A DNA stretch of 64,000 bases from Takakia lepidozioides. Taxonomy: Eukaryota; Streptophyta; Takakiopsida; Takakiales; Takakiaceae. Every line of letters starts with the position of its first letter. Position 1 is the first letter of the stretch. The translations under genes and the position numbers were made by a program. Location: assembly GCA_030704615.1 (NCBI GenBank), contig CM060734.1, forward strand, positions 15,500,001 to 15,564,000. The letters are read 5' to 3'. Of the stretch, positions 13,056 to 24,184 are shown in pieces. The notes below the pieces were generated by a model. That model was not told where the DNA came from, did no database searches, and saw only the letters and a list, made by a program, of their open reading frames with translations.

Positions 13056-15136
13056 TTGCAGGAGCTTGTGGAGGATCCGGCACTGAGTAATGACGTGCTG
13101 ATAAAATCGCTACGTACCTGGCCTGCTAAGATAGTGTGCTCGACGGATGAGCTGCGACTGGTGACTATCTCCAAGGTTCTGAACAAGCCCAACAAGGAGA
13201 ATCTTTACGAACCGTCTTTCTATGAGAAGATCCGTCACTGCAGAAGATATTACCATTACAAGGAGCGGCCCCAGAAGTATGATGAGAATTGACGGGTTGA
13301 GACTCAGCAGTGGAAGGTGAGTGTGACCACGGGAGGTCTCCTGTCATTTCTTCCCATTCATCTATCACTGCAGCGATGCAATGGATGTCTACATTATAAT
13401 TGATCGCTATCCAGTTTCCTCGCCCCCACACCAGCCCCACATCTGCGGTCCCAGCACCTTCTCTTCCGTTGAGGTCTTTTGGAATGTGTTCTGCTTCGTA
13501 ATGTGGTGCTTCTCTAGCGCTTCATTCTCCAATCTGGTGACATTATCGATTTGGAAGAGATCCACACACGTGTACAGAAATCCTTAAAAAACCAAATGAC
13601 CATCAAAGTTTGAAATTTTGATGGTTAGTTGGGTTTTTAAGGGTCTCTTTACAAAGGTGTGACTCTCTTCTAGGTCGAGAATGTCACCAAATTGGTAGAC
13701 ATGGATGGAGAAGCACCGCATTACGAAGCAGGAGACACTCCAAAAGGAGCTTCAAAATGCAAGACACCCTTGAAAGGAGCTTGATCAATGGGTGATTTTT
13801 CGCTGCTTGTGATTTTCGCTGTTTGCTGGAAGTTAGCTGGAAGTGTTGGCTGAATGTGAAAGTTAACAAGGGAGACCTCCCGTGGTAGATAACTACACTT
13901 GCTGGAATGTGCAGGATTTCATTGTCAGAGCTCAAACCATTCTGGATGTGAAAAGTGACAAGGAGGCAATGCCACTTGTATTCACCTCCGATCGGACCTG
14001 GAATTACTGGACAAGAGTGTTCATAAAATGGGAGAAGGGCGAGCTCATTGACCCCAAAGGGAACATCCCCATGAAGGAGCAACCAACACTAAAAAAATCT
14101 AGCGTGGCTTGACTGCAGGGTTTGGACGACAGCCAGATTAGGAAGGTTGCCGCAATGTTACTCAAGAACAAAGTGTCGATGCGTCATCCATACACTGGGC
14201 CTGACCCTGATGTTCTGAGTCTTGAGGATTATTGCAAATACAAGAAGTTGAGGAGGCACATTATTGATGATATCATGGTCGGTTTTGGATTTAAGGAGCC
14301 GACGAAGGACAACCGACATCCATACACAAAGGCGGAGTGGACGGCCATCAAACATAAGTACGAGATCAACAAGGCCTAGTTTGTGCAGTTTAAGAATGCT
14401 CTCGGGAACACCTACCTTAACGCAAAAATGAAGGCAATGACGGGAAAGCATAAGCAACCACTTCAATTTCTGAATTTGATTCAAGCTGTGAAAATGCTTG
14501 CAGAGTCGCCCCGAGGTTCGCTGGATAGAGTTTACATGTGTGTGCGAGATTGGAAACAAGGCTCAGGAGATTGGGACGGTGGCAATGTTTGCCACAAAAA
14601 CATTTGAAGTTGTTTCGCTCATCATGATCAGCACATTGAATGCCCATCTAGAAAAACAGAGAATGAGTTCGCGGACCTCTTCAATGGCATAAGGTCAAGA
14701 AAAATCAGGACCAACATACTCTGTGTCATCACCGATACTGATAGCTCTCGTGAGCTGATAGCGTACATTCAATCCTCAAAGGGGAAATTCCTTATAGAGA
14801 CAAGCTTCTACATACCATCGAAGAGGGAGACATTTTTCAAGACAAGGAATTTTGAAAATCCGGTAGTTCATTTCCATTTCATTTTTCCGATGGCAGATGC
14901 GAAGTGGGATCACGTGGACGAGGTCGTGCGGAGGAGCATTACATCCGACGATCGATACATCCCAAGAGTGCTACATACAGAGGCGGACGAATCAAAAAAA
15001 TCCTCTGCAAGGTCGCTACTACAATAATGAGATCCAATCATCGGCCATCGACCAAGTCGTTGATATCTTCTGTCCAGAGGCTCTTCTATTGTTAATGTGT
15101 ATTGTGGCAGGATTGTCACATACTCGCTTCTGGTAA
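13056..15136 (+). pseudogene. Unrecognised broken gene A, possibly methyltransferase-like
   Basis: Several plus-strand coding-looking segments follow one another: 13056-13292 (ELVEDPALSNDVLIKSL), 13882-14112 (NYTCWNVQDFIVRAQTILDV), 14116-14607 and about 14670-15136. The last contains TNILCVITDTDSSRELIAY, then HFHFIFP and VVRRSITSDDRYIPRVLH, and, after a frame change, a Rossmann-like VVDIFC followed by SSIVNVYCGRIVTY. Order and spacing resemble gene B at 20.4-22.6 kb, and the VVDIFC block recalls SAM-binding motif I of methyltransferases. That is inference; I do not recognise the family with certainty. Stops at 14110 and 14380 and frame changes suggest introns, decay, or both. It sits among GGGAGATCTCCC palindromes (separate entry). 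Confidence 0.4.
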
Positions 15137-16593
15137 GAACATACAAACTCAACTCTTAATTTTACTTCTTGTAAACCCCATTATTATCGTGCTAGGGACA
15201 GTAATAGATGATGTAGGGAGATCTCCCGTCCTCCATTGACGGGAGATCTCCCTTCCTAGCCATGACGGGAGACCTCCCGTCCTCCTGTTGACCACAATAC
15301 TGATACCCAAATGATTAGAATCATTTTATTAGAGGACTTTCCCGAGTGCGTCCAGATTCCTACAAAGTAATACACGAGATTTTAGGTAACACACTGGCGA
15401 TGTTACCTAAGATCTTGTAGATCACTCTGTAAGTTTGACAGTGCACAAATGGGGAGTATGTCTCTGCTTGTGAATGCTCTGTCATTGCTTCAAATGATGA
15501 TGGGTTGAAAGTGTGTGTGGACAGAAGTCCATTGACGGGAGATCTCCCGTCGTCCGTTTGACGGGAGACCTCCCGTTCTTCTTATATGCGTCTTAGTATG
15601 AACCTCCGGTGGTAATTAAGATAAATCGGGACAGAAGTGATACCCATGTGATTAACCACATTCATTACGGGGATTTCAAAAGTGCCCGAACATACTTACC
15701 TAGTAAACCACAAGTTTTGTGGTTAACTTGATAAGTATGGGCAGGCATAACTTTAAGTAATTCCCAGATTGTGAGAGCTCTGATATTGCTTCAGATGATG
15801 GGTTGAAATGTCCTTAGGAAGTTCCCATATTTTCCACGCGAGTTTACGTCCTCCTTCGACGGGAGGCCTCCCGTCCTCCTTTGACCAAGTTCATCAGATG
15901 TGTCTTTTAGTGTGTCCAGTTTGTAGAATTTGGATCATTCTCTAGTTTGAACCTTCTCCCTTCCGGTCTATTGGCCATTCAAGTATTTCAAGATGAACCT
16001 CGCGTAGGACTTGGCTGGCACGACACGCTACAGATACATAAGTGATTAGTAACATTCATTACGGGACATTTCGGAGCGGAGCCAAATACTTACAGAAGGT
16101 AACGCAAGTCTTTATATTACACATTGGCGATGTAATCTAAAATCTTGTGTGGCCTTCATGTAAGTCTGGCCATGCACAAGCCTGAATTATCACTGCTTAA
16201 AATGATGATGGGTTGAAAGTGTTAGTTGGCAGAAGTCCATTGAACATCCTTTTGACCATTCATTTGACCGATCATTTTGAGATGAACCTCGCGCAAGACT
16301 ACTGTGGCACAAACACTACTGATACCCACGTGATTAGCTACATTCATTATAGGACTTTTCTGAATGCGTCCGTATTCTTACAAAGTGAACACAAGACTTT
16401 AGTAAACACACTGGCAATGTTATCTAAGATCTTGGGTGTCACTTTGTAACAATGGCCATGCACATGCATGAAGTATGTCTCTGCTTTGAATGCTCTGTCA
16501 TGGCTTCAAATGATGATGGATTGAAAGTGTGTGTTGGCAGAAGTCGAATGACGGGAGATCTCCCAGGGTTACTTTGCTAGGAGACCTCCCGTT
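13329..16593. repeat. Dispersed palindrome family GACGGGAGATCTCCCGTC
   Basis: Perfect or near-perfect palindromes occur at about 13329-13344, 13870-13884, 15216-15230, 15238-15254, 15264-15281, 15534-15551, 15560-15577, 15858-15875, 16550-16565 and 16578-16593. Arms are constant (GACGGGAG / CTCCCGTC) while the central two bases vary (AT, AC, GC). Several come in pairs about 26 bp apart. They flank gene A and suggest repeated protein-binding sites. Confidence 0.85.
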
Positions 16594-16860
16594 GTTGCTT
16601 TTCCGGAAGATATCCCGAGGTCTCTCGTCCTCGTAATGACCATTCTTTTCTGCCTCATTAAGATGACCAGTCTGGCACAACACACTATTAATAACCCAGG
16701 TGATTAACCACAATGATTAAGGGGATTTCAAGAGTGCATGATCAAACTTACCATGTAAACCACAAGACTTTATGTAACATTGACAATGTTATATAAGATC
16801 TTGTGGTTTACTTGATAAGTATGGCAAGCCAGAATCTTGAAGTAATTCCCATGTCGTACA
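15290..16860. repeat. Degenerate tandem array of ~250-400 bp units
   Basis: Recurring blocks include ATGATGGGTTGAAAGTGT (15494, 16205; variants at 15797 and 16510), a block like CACACTGGCGATGTTACCTA (about 15390, 16105, 16410), and CATTCATTACGGG-like starts (15660, 16055, 16340). Five or so imperfect units share the palindromes listed separately. No gene is visible. The layout resembles a long subterminal or 3' region of a mobile element. Confidence 0.7.
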
Positions 16861-17477
16861 CCTAAGCATCGTGCCACAACATACATCGTTGTCCACACAC
16901 AATATAAGCACACAATCCTAGAAAGCTATGCCACAATGATAATGGAAGTGAACGCAATGGAAACACTCCACTCATGAATCCACTCAATCACATAGAGAGA
17001 GAGAGAGAGAAAAGACTCCGGCCGAAGCTGGCGTAACTAAGAGCCACTTCGCCTTGCGGTTACTGCCCTCTTTCGGGGGTGGGCTCAATCACATAAACTA
17101 AGTTAAGCCAAGGGCACCTTTGCTAAAGGAATCCACCCTACAAAGCCCTCACCACACTCTCTCTCAATACCTAGAGCTATGGAGGTGGGAGAGGCTCATG
17201 GAGGCTCAACTACAAGAAGTTGAGCCTCCTCAACCCTCATAAGGGGAAAACCCATTCCCATGTGCTTGACACCTCACTTGGCATATGAGACCAAATGAAG
17301 TCCCAACACACAAAATGCACATATAAATATCCAAATGTCCTAGCTAACTAGAAGTAGGTAATTCTAGTTAACCATGACTAAAACCATGACAGCTGTCGTG
17401 TACCTAAGCATCGTGCCACAACATACATCGCTATCCATACACAATCTAAGCACACAATCCTAGAAAGCTATGCCACA
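16857..17477 (-). mobile_element. 3' LTR start of the PHD gypsy element, with tandem partial copy
   Basis: Read on the minus strand, a G-rich tract (CTAGGGGGGCGA) precedes TGTGGCATAGCTTTCTAGG at 17477, a plausible polypurine tract and LTR start for the element at 17.7-19.7 kb. The first ~80 bp recur at 16935-16857, 542 bp away, so either a second LTR copy begins here or the LTR was duplicated. No gene is present. Confidence 0.5.
16994..17092 (-). mobile_element. SINE 3' fragment
   Basis: The reverse complement contains GAGCCCACCCCCGAAAGAGG, then GCAGTAACC, TCTTAGTTACGCCAGCTTCGG and a CT-rich tail. It matches in order the 3' part of the SINE at 60525-60710. The simple (GA)n run at 16994 is the tail. 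The tRNA-like head is missing or diverged. Confidence 0.6.
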
Positions 17478-17733
17478 ATCGCCCCCCTAGTTGGTGATTA
17501 GGTCCCTCTAACACCGGATAGCTGACAAGTATCCACCCAATAAGATCATCGCTTGATCTTCAATTGTACAAGTCCCAACATCTGAAGTCGATAGATCAAG
17601 AGGCCGGGTGCAAAAGTAGCCCCATCGTTAGTCGCCTGTCTGTAATCCATGATCTTCAATTGAGTATCCATGACGTTGAACTCCCACTAGCTAGACCTTG
17701 GATCACTTGTCAACTTCACCATTTTCATGCCCA

Positions 17734-19718
17734 CTACCTTTGTCCAAGGCAGTGTGGACACAACCATTCTCCACTAGGAACCTCCTCAAGTGGCGGTGTC
17801 AAGCCTCTCATGTGCCACCCCCTTGAGCATTTGTCACACACCAACATGGTTGCGGCACCACCAGCATGCCCACATAGCATGCAACGCAACCCTGCAGGTA
17901 CCACTGCAAGGTTGGGATTTATCCTCCCATCCACATGTGGAAGGTGACATGGCGCACAATTGCGCACATTATAAGTACACAGCAGGAGCAACCGCAAGGT
18001 GTGGCTTTCCTTAATGCACGATGTGAAGAAGTTTGTCCATCTCTTTCTGCCAGGTAGAGACAAAGCAATATTCCCCTATCTCCCGCTCACTCAAATGGGG
18101 GCTCTTAGTAGCATGATTTGTTATTCTTCCTGATGTTTACAAAGTTCATGGGAGATTCAGCTTGGTCTTAGCAGGCCGTGTTTCAATCTCTGCCTGCTCA
18201 GCTGCACCGTGGTGGTTCTCACATACCAATTCGACATGCTGTGACATCCAAGGTTGTAGGTGCTGTCTGCTGAAGATACACATAGTCCCCAGGGTTGAAT
18301 CTCCGAAAACCTGGTCGATATCCGCCTCCACGTATGATGGCATACCTCAATGTGTCTTGGTGTTGGGCAATAGCAAAGTTCTCAAAAGCCATAGGCATGA
18401 CTCTCTTGAACAACTCTGCCCGTTGGTCATACGCTTGTGTCCACGCGTCCGGATCATCAAGGTCAAGGACTACTACAGCCTCCCTGCGAATAAATACAGG
18501 CAAATCTGGCTCTCGGCTGAAGAGAAGAAAGTAAGGTGAGAAGGATGCAAGTGACGTTTGTTTGCTGAACTATAGCCCATAGCCAACCAAGGCAGCTGAT
18601 GGTCCCAATCTCCCAGGTGTCCCTTCTGCAAGCCGTACTTGTGCAAACCCCTCTTGACTATTTGAACAACTCTCTCCGCCAAGCCATCAGCCTCGAGATG
18701 ATCCCGAGAAGTAGTGCGGTGATCTATCAAGGCTTGCTCACACAAAGCCTGAAACTCCCCCAAGAACTCTCTCCCCTGGTCCGTGAGTACCTCGGCTGGA
18801 GCACCAAATTGGCTAAGCACTCAATCTAAGAATGCATACGCCGCCCCCTCACTTGCCTTGTTAGGCAATGGCACTAGCTCAATCCATTTGGAGAAGTGTT
18901 CCACCATCACCAACACATACTTGTTGTGGCGCATCGTCAGTGGCAATGGTCCCGCGAAGTCAAGACTCCACCGATATCCCAATCCCATAATGGGTAAATG
19001 ATGCAATTGTGGAGTAGGTGCATTAAAAGAAGCATGCACCCTATCACACACCATGCACCTTGCCACTAACAACATCTGTGTGCATGCCCCGCCACCAATA
19101 CTGCCCTTGCAGCAAACTATGAGTGTGCCGCATCCCAAAATGTCCCAACTCCTCATGGGCATGGCGTACCAATCGCGCTCGTTGTGTTGGATGAGGCACA
19201 ATCCTCACTCGTCCATCCTCCCATACTCGGAGCAGGTGAGTCCCCTTCCACTTGAACCTCTTGGCCCGTTGTAGGATCCGATCTCTCTCCTTAGCAGTAG
19301 TCACACTGGCTGTTGTCTCTCCGGTACAAAGGTAGGCCAACACCGCTGCATCTTCATGCATATCCTTAGCACCACCAAGCTCCTGATTGATCTCTGGATC
19401 CTCATGCACACTATCTCCATGACCAATCACATGGGATGGACCAGCTTGAGCTCCCATTGCTAGAATGCACAAAAAGGCAGATGCATGCCATCCTGGCACC
19501 ATCTCCTCATCTCTCTCACCATGCCACCGAGCTCCAGTGTCATCATGTTTGCTCGTGCATGGATTACGACTCAACCCCCCATCTGTATCCCGATTGACTA
19601 CACCGGCTCGATGCACCACCTGGAAGTTGTACTCTTGAAGCATAAGTGCCCACCGTGCAAGCAGGGATGCCTCGGCGTGAGCCTGGTCACGTGAGCGCGT
19701 GAGCGCAATTGCGCTCAC
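17734..19718 (-). pseudogene. Gypsy RNase H end and integrase with C-terminal PHD-like finger
   Basis: Minus strand. Domains in order: end of RNase H (ARWALMLQEYNFQVVHRAGV, DGGLSRNPC, about 19650-19550); the integrase zinc domain (HAHEELGHFGMRHTHSL, then CMVCDRVH); and the catalytic core (WSLDFAGPLP at about 18970, EHFSKWIELVP, LTDQGREFLGEF, and the DGLAERVVQIVKRGL glutamate). A GDYVYL block typical of the integrase C-terminus follows near 18270, then a PHD-like finger at 17883-17749. Frame changes occur between core segments and in the C-terminal part, so it is broken. The RT of the same kind of element is at 23108-23880, separated by a 3.4-kb block carrying gene B. Confidence 0.9.
17749..17883 (-). 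other. PHD-like zinc finger at the end of the gypsy integrase
   Basis: The minus-strand translation shows the C4HC3 layout CMLC, CDKC, GWH, then LCPHC, with PHD hallmarks TPPLEEVPSGEWLCP. The Cys expected two residues after the histidine (H-x2-C) reads Gly (WHMRG), so one zinc ligand is lost. PHD fingers commonly read histone H3 tails; in an integrase this would parallel the chromodomain of chromoviruses as a targeting module. Confidence 0.8.
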
Positions 19719-20260
19719 GCCACGTCACCTTGCGCCAATGCCACATCACGGGGCTCACTCCACGTCATCACACTTGAAGACCGCGTCACCACGCGCCCAA
19801 GAAGAAGTGGAGTGTATTCCCGCGGATTGGCACCCTTTACCGTGGAAACAAGCTGGACGACATAATAAAAGGCAGTGGTCATTCCCACCTGAAAGCAACA
19901 GATGAATAAAGGATGGATGAATGTACAGTTGGATGATAAACAGATGGATGAGTGTGAAAAATGAATGTAGATGGATGAATGAGGGATGGATAAGAGTCAA
20001 ATGGATGAATGTATAATGGATGTTGAGTAATGAAAAACATTCATGACAGGAAGATGCATGACTAAAATTTTAGACGAATGCACAACGTATATGACATGAG
20101 TGTGGAAGGTTTGTGGGGTGGATTAAAGAGTACATAGGATGAATGTACAATGGATGTTGAACAAAGGAAAACATTCATGAATGGAGCACGCATGAATACA
20201 CTGTAGATGAAAGCACAATGGATATGACAAGAGTGAGGTAGGTTTGTGAGATGGATTCAT
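19699..20260. repeat. 20-bp palindrome and GATG-rich minisatellite
   Basis: GTGAGCGCAATTGCGCTCAC at 19699-19718 is a perfect palindrome at the edge of the gypsy RNase H fragment. 19900-20010 is rich in GGATGAATG / TGGATGA repeats. Around 20010 and 20145, ATGGATGTTGA...AACATTCATGA recurs with a period of about 139 bp. No gene is visible up to about 20385. Confidence 0.7.
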
Positions 20261-20384
20261 ACATATTGCAAATTAAATGGTAGTTGATGATAGTTTTTTC
20301 TTTCCAAAGGAACAACTACGGTGGAGGAAGGGGATTCAACGTTTTCTAAAGAGGATGAAACAGAATATTAAAAGAACATAGTTC

Positions 20385-22553
20385 AGTCTGACTCAGAGTC
20401 AGTACAATGTATCCCCACTTCCTCTACATCTAAGTCTAAGTATTTAAGAACTCCGGATCTACGCTGGCTACACCTACGGTCGGGCAGTAAAAATTCAGGG
20501 GATAGGGACTCGGCCGCGTGAAGTGCCATTGCTTCGGCATAATCAGGAAGCAGAAAATTGCAGACTCGCCACAAATGACTGTATCTCTTGAAGATCCACC
20601 GCTGCCTTTCCTGAAAGACAGCCTGAAAAAGTTATTACTGTAACTTTGATGTTATTGAGAAATTGAGTATGACTTCCAAAGTGGGTTTAGCACTTACTCA
20701 CATGAAAAGTCGTTGTCGACCTGCTTATCTTTGGGATCGTCATCATTTCGAATTTGAATCCGATCAGTCTGTGTGCCTGAAGTGGAGCTAGACAAAAGGG
20801 GGAGGAGCACTGTGTTGTAGAGGTCAGAATCACCCTCCATGCCAAAAAGGCTTCTTTCGTCTGCCTTGCATGCATGGTAAGTTGCAACTGCACCAGACAG
20901 GAGGACATGAACAGTTTGGTGGGGGGGATTTAAGCAGATGGAACTGGTGAAATAAAATCAATTCGGAAGGGAGAGAACGAACCTGTGGACACAGAAAGAT
21001 CGACCACCCGTGCAGAGTGGTGGCTGCATGATTCCAGCAGTATTTGCATGAACGCTGGGGATTTTTCCTTTGCACCTCCCCAGGGAGTGACATCTGGTCT
21101 CTTGAGAGTCTGACTGGACTGCATAAAGTTGTATAAAATGTCATCGACATGCGGCTCATAGGGGGGGTTGACTAAACAACCCTGGTCAGAAATCTCAAAG
21201 CTGCGGATGGAAGATGGTGTCTTTGAGGTGCGAATCCTCCACAGGCAGATCGCCTCGAACATCCTCGTCTGCCAAAGATAACAGGTTAGTGTGGTAAACA
21301 CAATCTATAGTAAATCGGCTATTCAGAACTCAGGCACAAAACAATCATTTTTATCACGAATCAGTGATGATCGGTGTCGATCATGACAGATTCTTCTAAA
21401 GTGGAGTTGCAGAGAACATTGAAACTCATCATGAAAGCACAAGCAGAAGGGAGACGGCATACCAGCTGACCAGGGAAACCCCATTTCACAAGGTAGAGGC
21501 TGTTCACACAATTTCATGTGCGCAAAACTTCAAACCCTGAAGACTTCAGGTATGATGCCAATGCCCGACGACTATCTTTGTCACATGACTGAAAAAGCAG
21601 AAGTGTCCCTGCATCAGAGAGGAAATTATTACAGAACCCGAACACCCAACTCCAGTAGTTGTCCTCGAATTTGTTCCAGCCTGGCGTCTTGCCCTTTGGA
21701 AGAACTTCTGGCACAGTCTGGTCATCCTGGATGTCGAGAATGACAATGTCAGCCGCATATGTTTTCTGCACACCGCACACGAAGGTGGGACCTGTGCTCA
21801 CCTGCAACAGACATGTTTTTTTTCAGAACGATGGCAAGAATGTTTTCAAAGAACCAGACTGAAATACTGCCAATGAAACTTTCAGAGAAAAAGGAAAGAA
21901 ACTGGAATTCTCACCAGATTGAGGAATGAGATTATGTTGTCCCAGGTAGGCGAAGGCACCCCAGTGTATCCTCTCTTTCGACTCTGCATCATTGACAGCC
22001 AACCCTCATTGACAATTTTAGTCTCTCCTGCCGAATCAGAACGGGAAGGGTGTGGCTTGGCATCGAACACGCACTGAACTGTGCGGGTATATCTTCCAGC
22101 AGTGAAGTCCTGCCCACTCTCCATCTCCTTTTCTTTCTCCTTCCCCTTGTCCTTTTCCTTCTCTTTGGACTTGGCTTTGCTGGTGAGATGGCTATGACAT
22201 CAAGAGCCTTGTCTTTTGGTTTGCGGCCCGTCTTCTTTCCCTTCTGCGGCGTTCCCTGAGCATTAGGCTCCTTGGCAGCCAATGTTGCTATGTTTCTTTG
22301 GTACTCTTCGTCAGTCAGAGGCGCCAGCATCTCAGCATTATTGTTCAAATATTTCATATGCTGTTCTTGAAAGGTCGTGTGCTCCGGTGGGCAGTCAAGG
22401 TACCAGCCACAGTCTCTGAAGTGAGAAGGACTCCAGTCCTTCAATATCCCTGCAGTATACATGGTTGGATCGTTTGCAGGGTTCGACCACATGTCAAGAT
22501 AGTCTGGAATACCGCTCAGGTGATTTCCTTCTATAAGCACATATTTTGTGTAC
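20385..22553 (-). pseudogene. Unrecognised gene B, methyltransferase-like (permuted motif order), broken
   Basis: Minus-strand exons can be followed. 22553-21915 opens YTKYVLIEGNHLSGIPDYL, contains a Lys-rich tract with a frame change, and ends in WDNIISFLNL before GTGAGAAT. 21801 onward has KTYAADIVILDIQDD, then GFCNNFLSDAGTLLLF and SRRALASYLKSSGFEVL, with a stop followed by NSLYLVKWGFPG in another frame. About 21270-20990 has NPPYEPHVDDILYNF and SARVVDLSVSTG. About 20890 has GAVATYHACKADERSLFGME. An ADIVILD-type block before a VVDLSVSTGG...GME block is the order of permuted (beta-class) amino-methyltransferases. The catalytic (D/N)PP(Y/W) is not where expected, so activity is doubtful. The homology is inference from motifs. 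Confidence 0.45.
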
Positions 22554-22694
22554 CTGTTAAACAGGAGATAAATCCCAACCTACCAAAGCGCGAAGTGAGT
22601 AAGATGCAAGTAGCACAGAATGAAAAAAATATGGAATGAAATGGCTCTGAGAACTGCTCCAAGGACCTCTCAGGACCACACGACAGCTCCGGAT

Positions 22695-23121
22695 GTGAAT
22701 GTCGTCAACGCCATTCAAAACATTCCATTCAATGATACTGTAAATACACCCTAATCCACGTGAATGCAAACTCTCGCTTTGGAATGACACAGACATAGAA
22801 GTGAATGTCGTCAACGACATTCACTTTGGATTTGTGAATACACTGCTAATCAAGCCTAATGATTTCTCAAAAGAGGCAAAATCATTGGATGGAAATCAGA
22901 AACTCGAGTAAGGAACCCTCCCCAAAAACTCAATGGACATTCATAACGAACATAACACTGAGGACCTCATAATAACACTGGATGTGAATGGCGTCAACGC
23001 CATTCACAAAATTACGAACAAGGAACCAATTAATACACCCTTAGCCCCCAATCCATGTAAATTCAAATTGTCGCTGGTGAATGACACAAACATAGAAGTG
23101 AATGTCGTCAACGACATTCAC
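22695..23121. repeat. Palindrome family GTGAATGTCGT-CA-ACGACATTCAC, four copies
   Basis: Copies lie at 22695-22718, 22801-22824, 22984-23007 and 23098-23121. Arms are 11 bp around a CA spacer. The third copy reads GTGAATGGCGT / ACGCCATTCAC, with both arms changed in step so symmetry is kept. The four lie in two tandem units of about 297 bp that also share ACATAGAAGTGAATG. They directly abut the 3' break of the gypsy RT fragment. Confidence 0.9.
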
Positions 23122-23880
23122 TTTGGATCTCTAAAAACTTGTACTTTCCAGGGTGCAGTTTCAATCCGTGTGCTTGCAAGTGCTCAAACACCACCTGAAG
23201 GTGTCTCTTATGCTCCTCAACTGTGGCACTAAAGATGACGATATTATCAATGTAGCACCGGGCGAAGTCTAGCCCCGCAAGAATCCTATCCATGACCCTC
23301 TGAAACTCTGCAGGAGCATTCTTCAACCCAAACGGCAGGAACCGCCATTGGTACAAGCAATCCTTCCCATGTTGGTCAATCCCCCAGAATGTCGTCTTTT
23401 GCTTGTCAGCCTCTTTGATTGGCAACTGGTGATAACCGGATCGCAAGTCCAATGTGCTAAACACCTTCGCATGCCCAATGGCATCAAAGATCTCCTCTGG
23501 AGTTGGCATGGCATATCTATTGGACTTAGTCTGACGGTTCACAGGACGATAGTCCCCACACATCCTTCTTTCTGTCCAATTGCCATAGATATTCTTCTTA
23601 ACTGGCATCACCGTTGCCGAGGCATACTCCCCGCCTGACAACTCCACCAATCCAGCTTCGAACAACTCCATAGTCCGTGACTGGATCAAAGACCTCTCCA
23701 TGTCACTATACATGTAGGGCCTTCAAAAAATTGGCGTGTCACTTGCCAAATCAATACGAATCTCCTGGCCCTTCAAACTCCCCAAATCCTTCAAACTGAA
23801 GGCAAAGCAATTTCTATAAGCCCTTAGAAATTGTTGGATCCTCCGTCTCTCTCCTCCGGTGACTGTAGGTCCAACATCTA
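23108..23880 (-). pseudogene. Gypsy reverse transcriptase fragment
   Basis: Minus strand. The upstream linker (GGERRRIQQFLRAYRNCFAF) is followed by a stop, then the RT palm: [44 protein letters not shown] and FLPFGLKNAPAEFQRVMD, with the catalytic box as YIDNIVIFS instead of YIDD. It ends in LHPGKYKFLE, where the palindrome array begins. The style matches the PHD-bearing gypsy at 17.7-19.7 kb rather than the chromovirus. The D-to-N change at the second catalytic Asp should abolish activity. Confidence 0.9.
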
Positions 23881-23972
23881 GTCCCCAATTGTCCTCAGTG
23901 ACTGCAACCTTGGGTCCTGATTATCAGGTGCTGCCGTGATCTTGGCCAAGGCCATGTTACTGTCACCATGTT

Positions 23973-23991
23973 GGGGGGGGGGGGGGGGGGG
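23973..23991. repeat. 19-bp poly-G run
   Basis: Nineteen consecutive G on the plus strand within otherwise mixed sequence. A second run of about 16 G lies at 58557-58572. Such runs can form quadruplexes and are prone to length errors, so local frames are unreliable. Confidence 0.9.
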
Positions 23992-24184
23992 TCGGCATGC
24001 TGGAGCTCGATCAGAGCTAACGGGCGGTATTGACCAGTCTGTGCATCAGGCGCGTTGTTGGCGTCACCCTGTGTAGTTGAGGAGTTAGTGATGCCTGGGG
24101 GTAGGGGTAACTTGGCCAACACCACATTTGCATGGTGAAAGAAATTCGCCAGATTTGCTCCAAGATTCTGGGTGATCGATTCCT

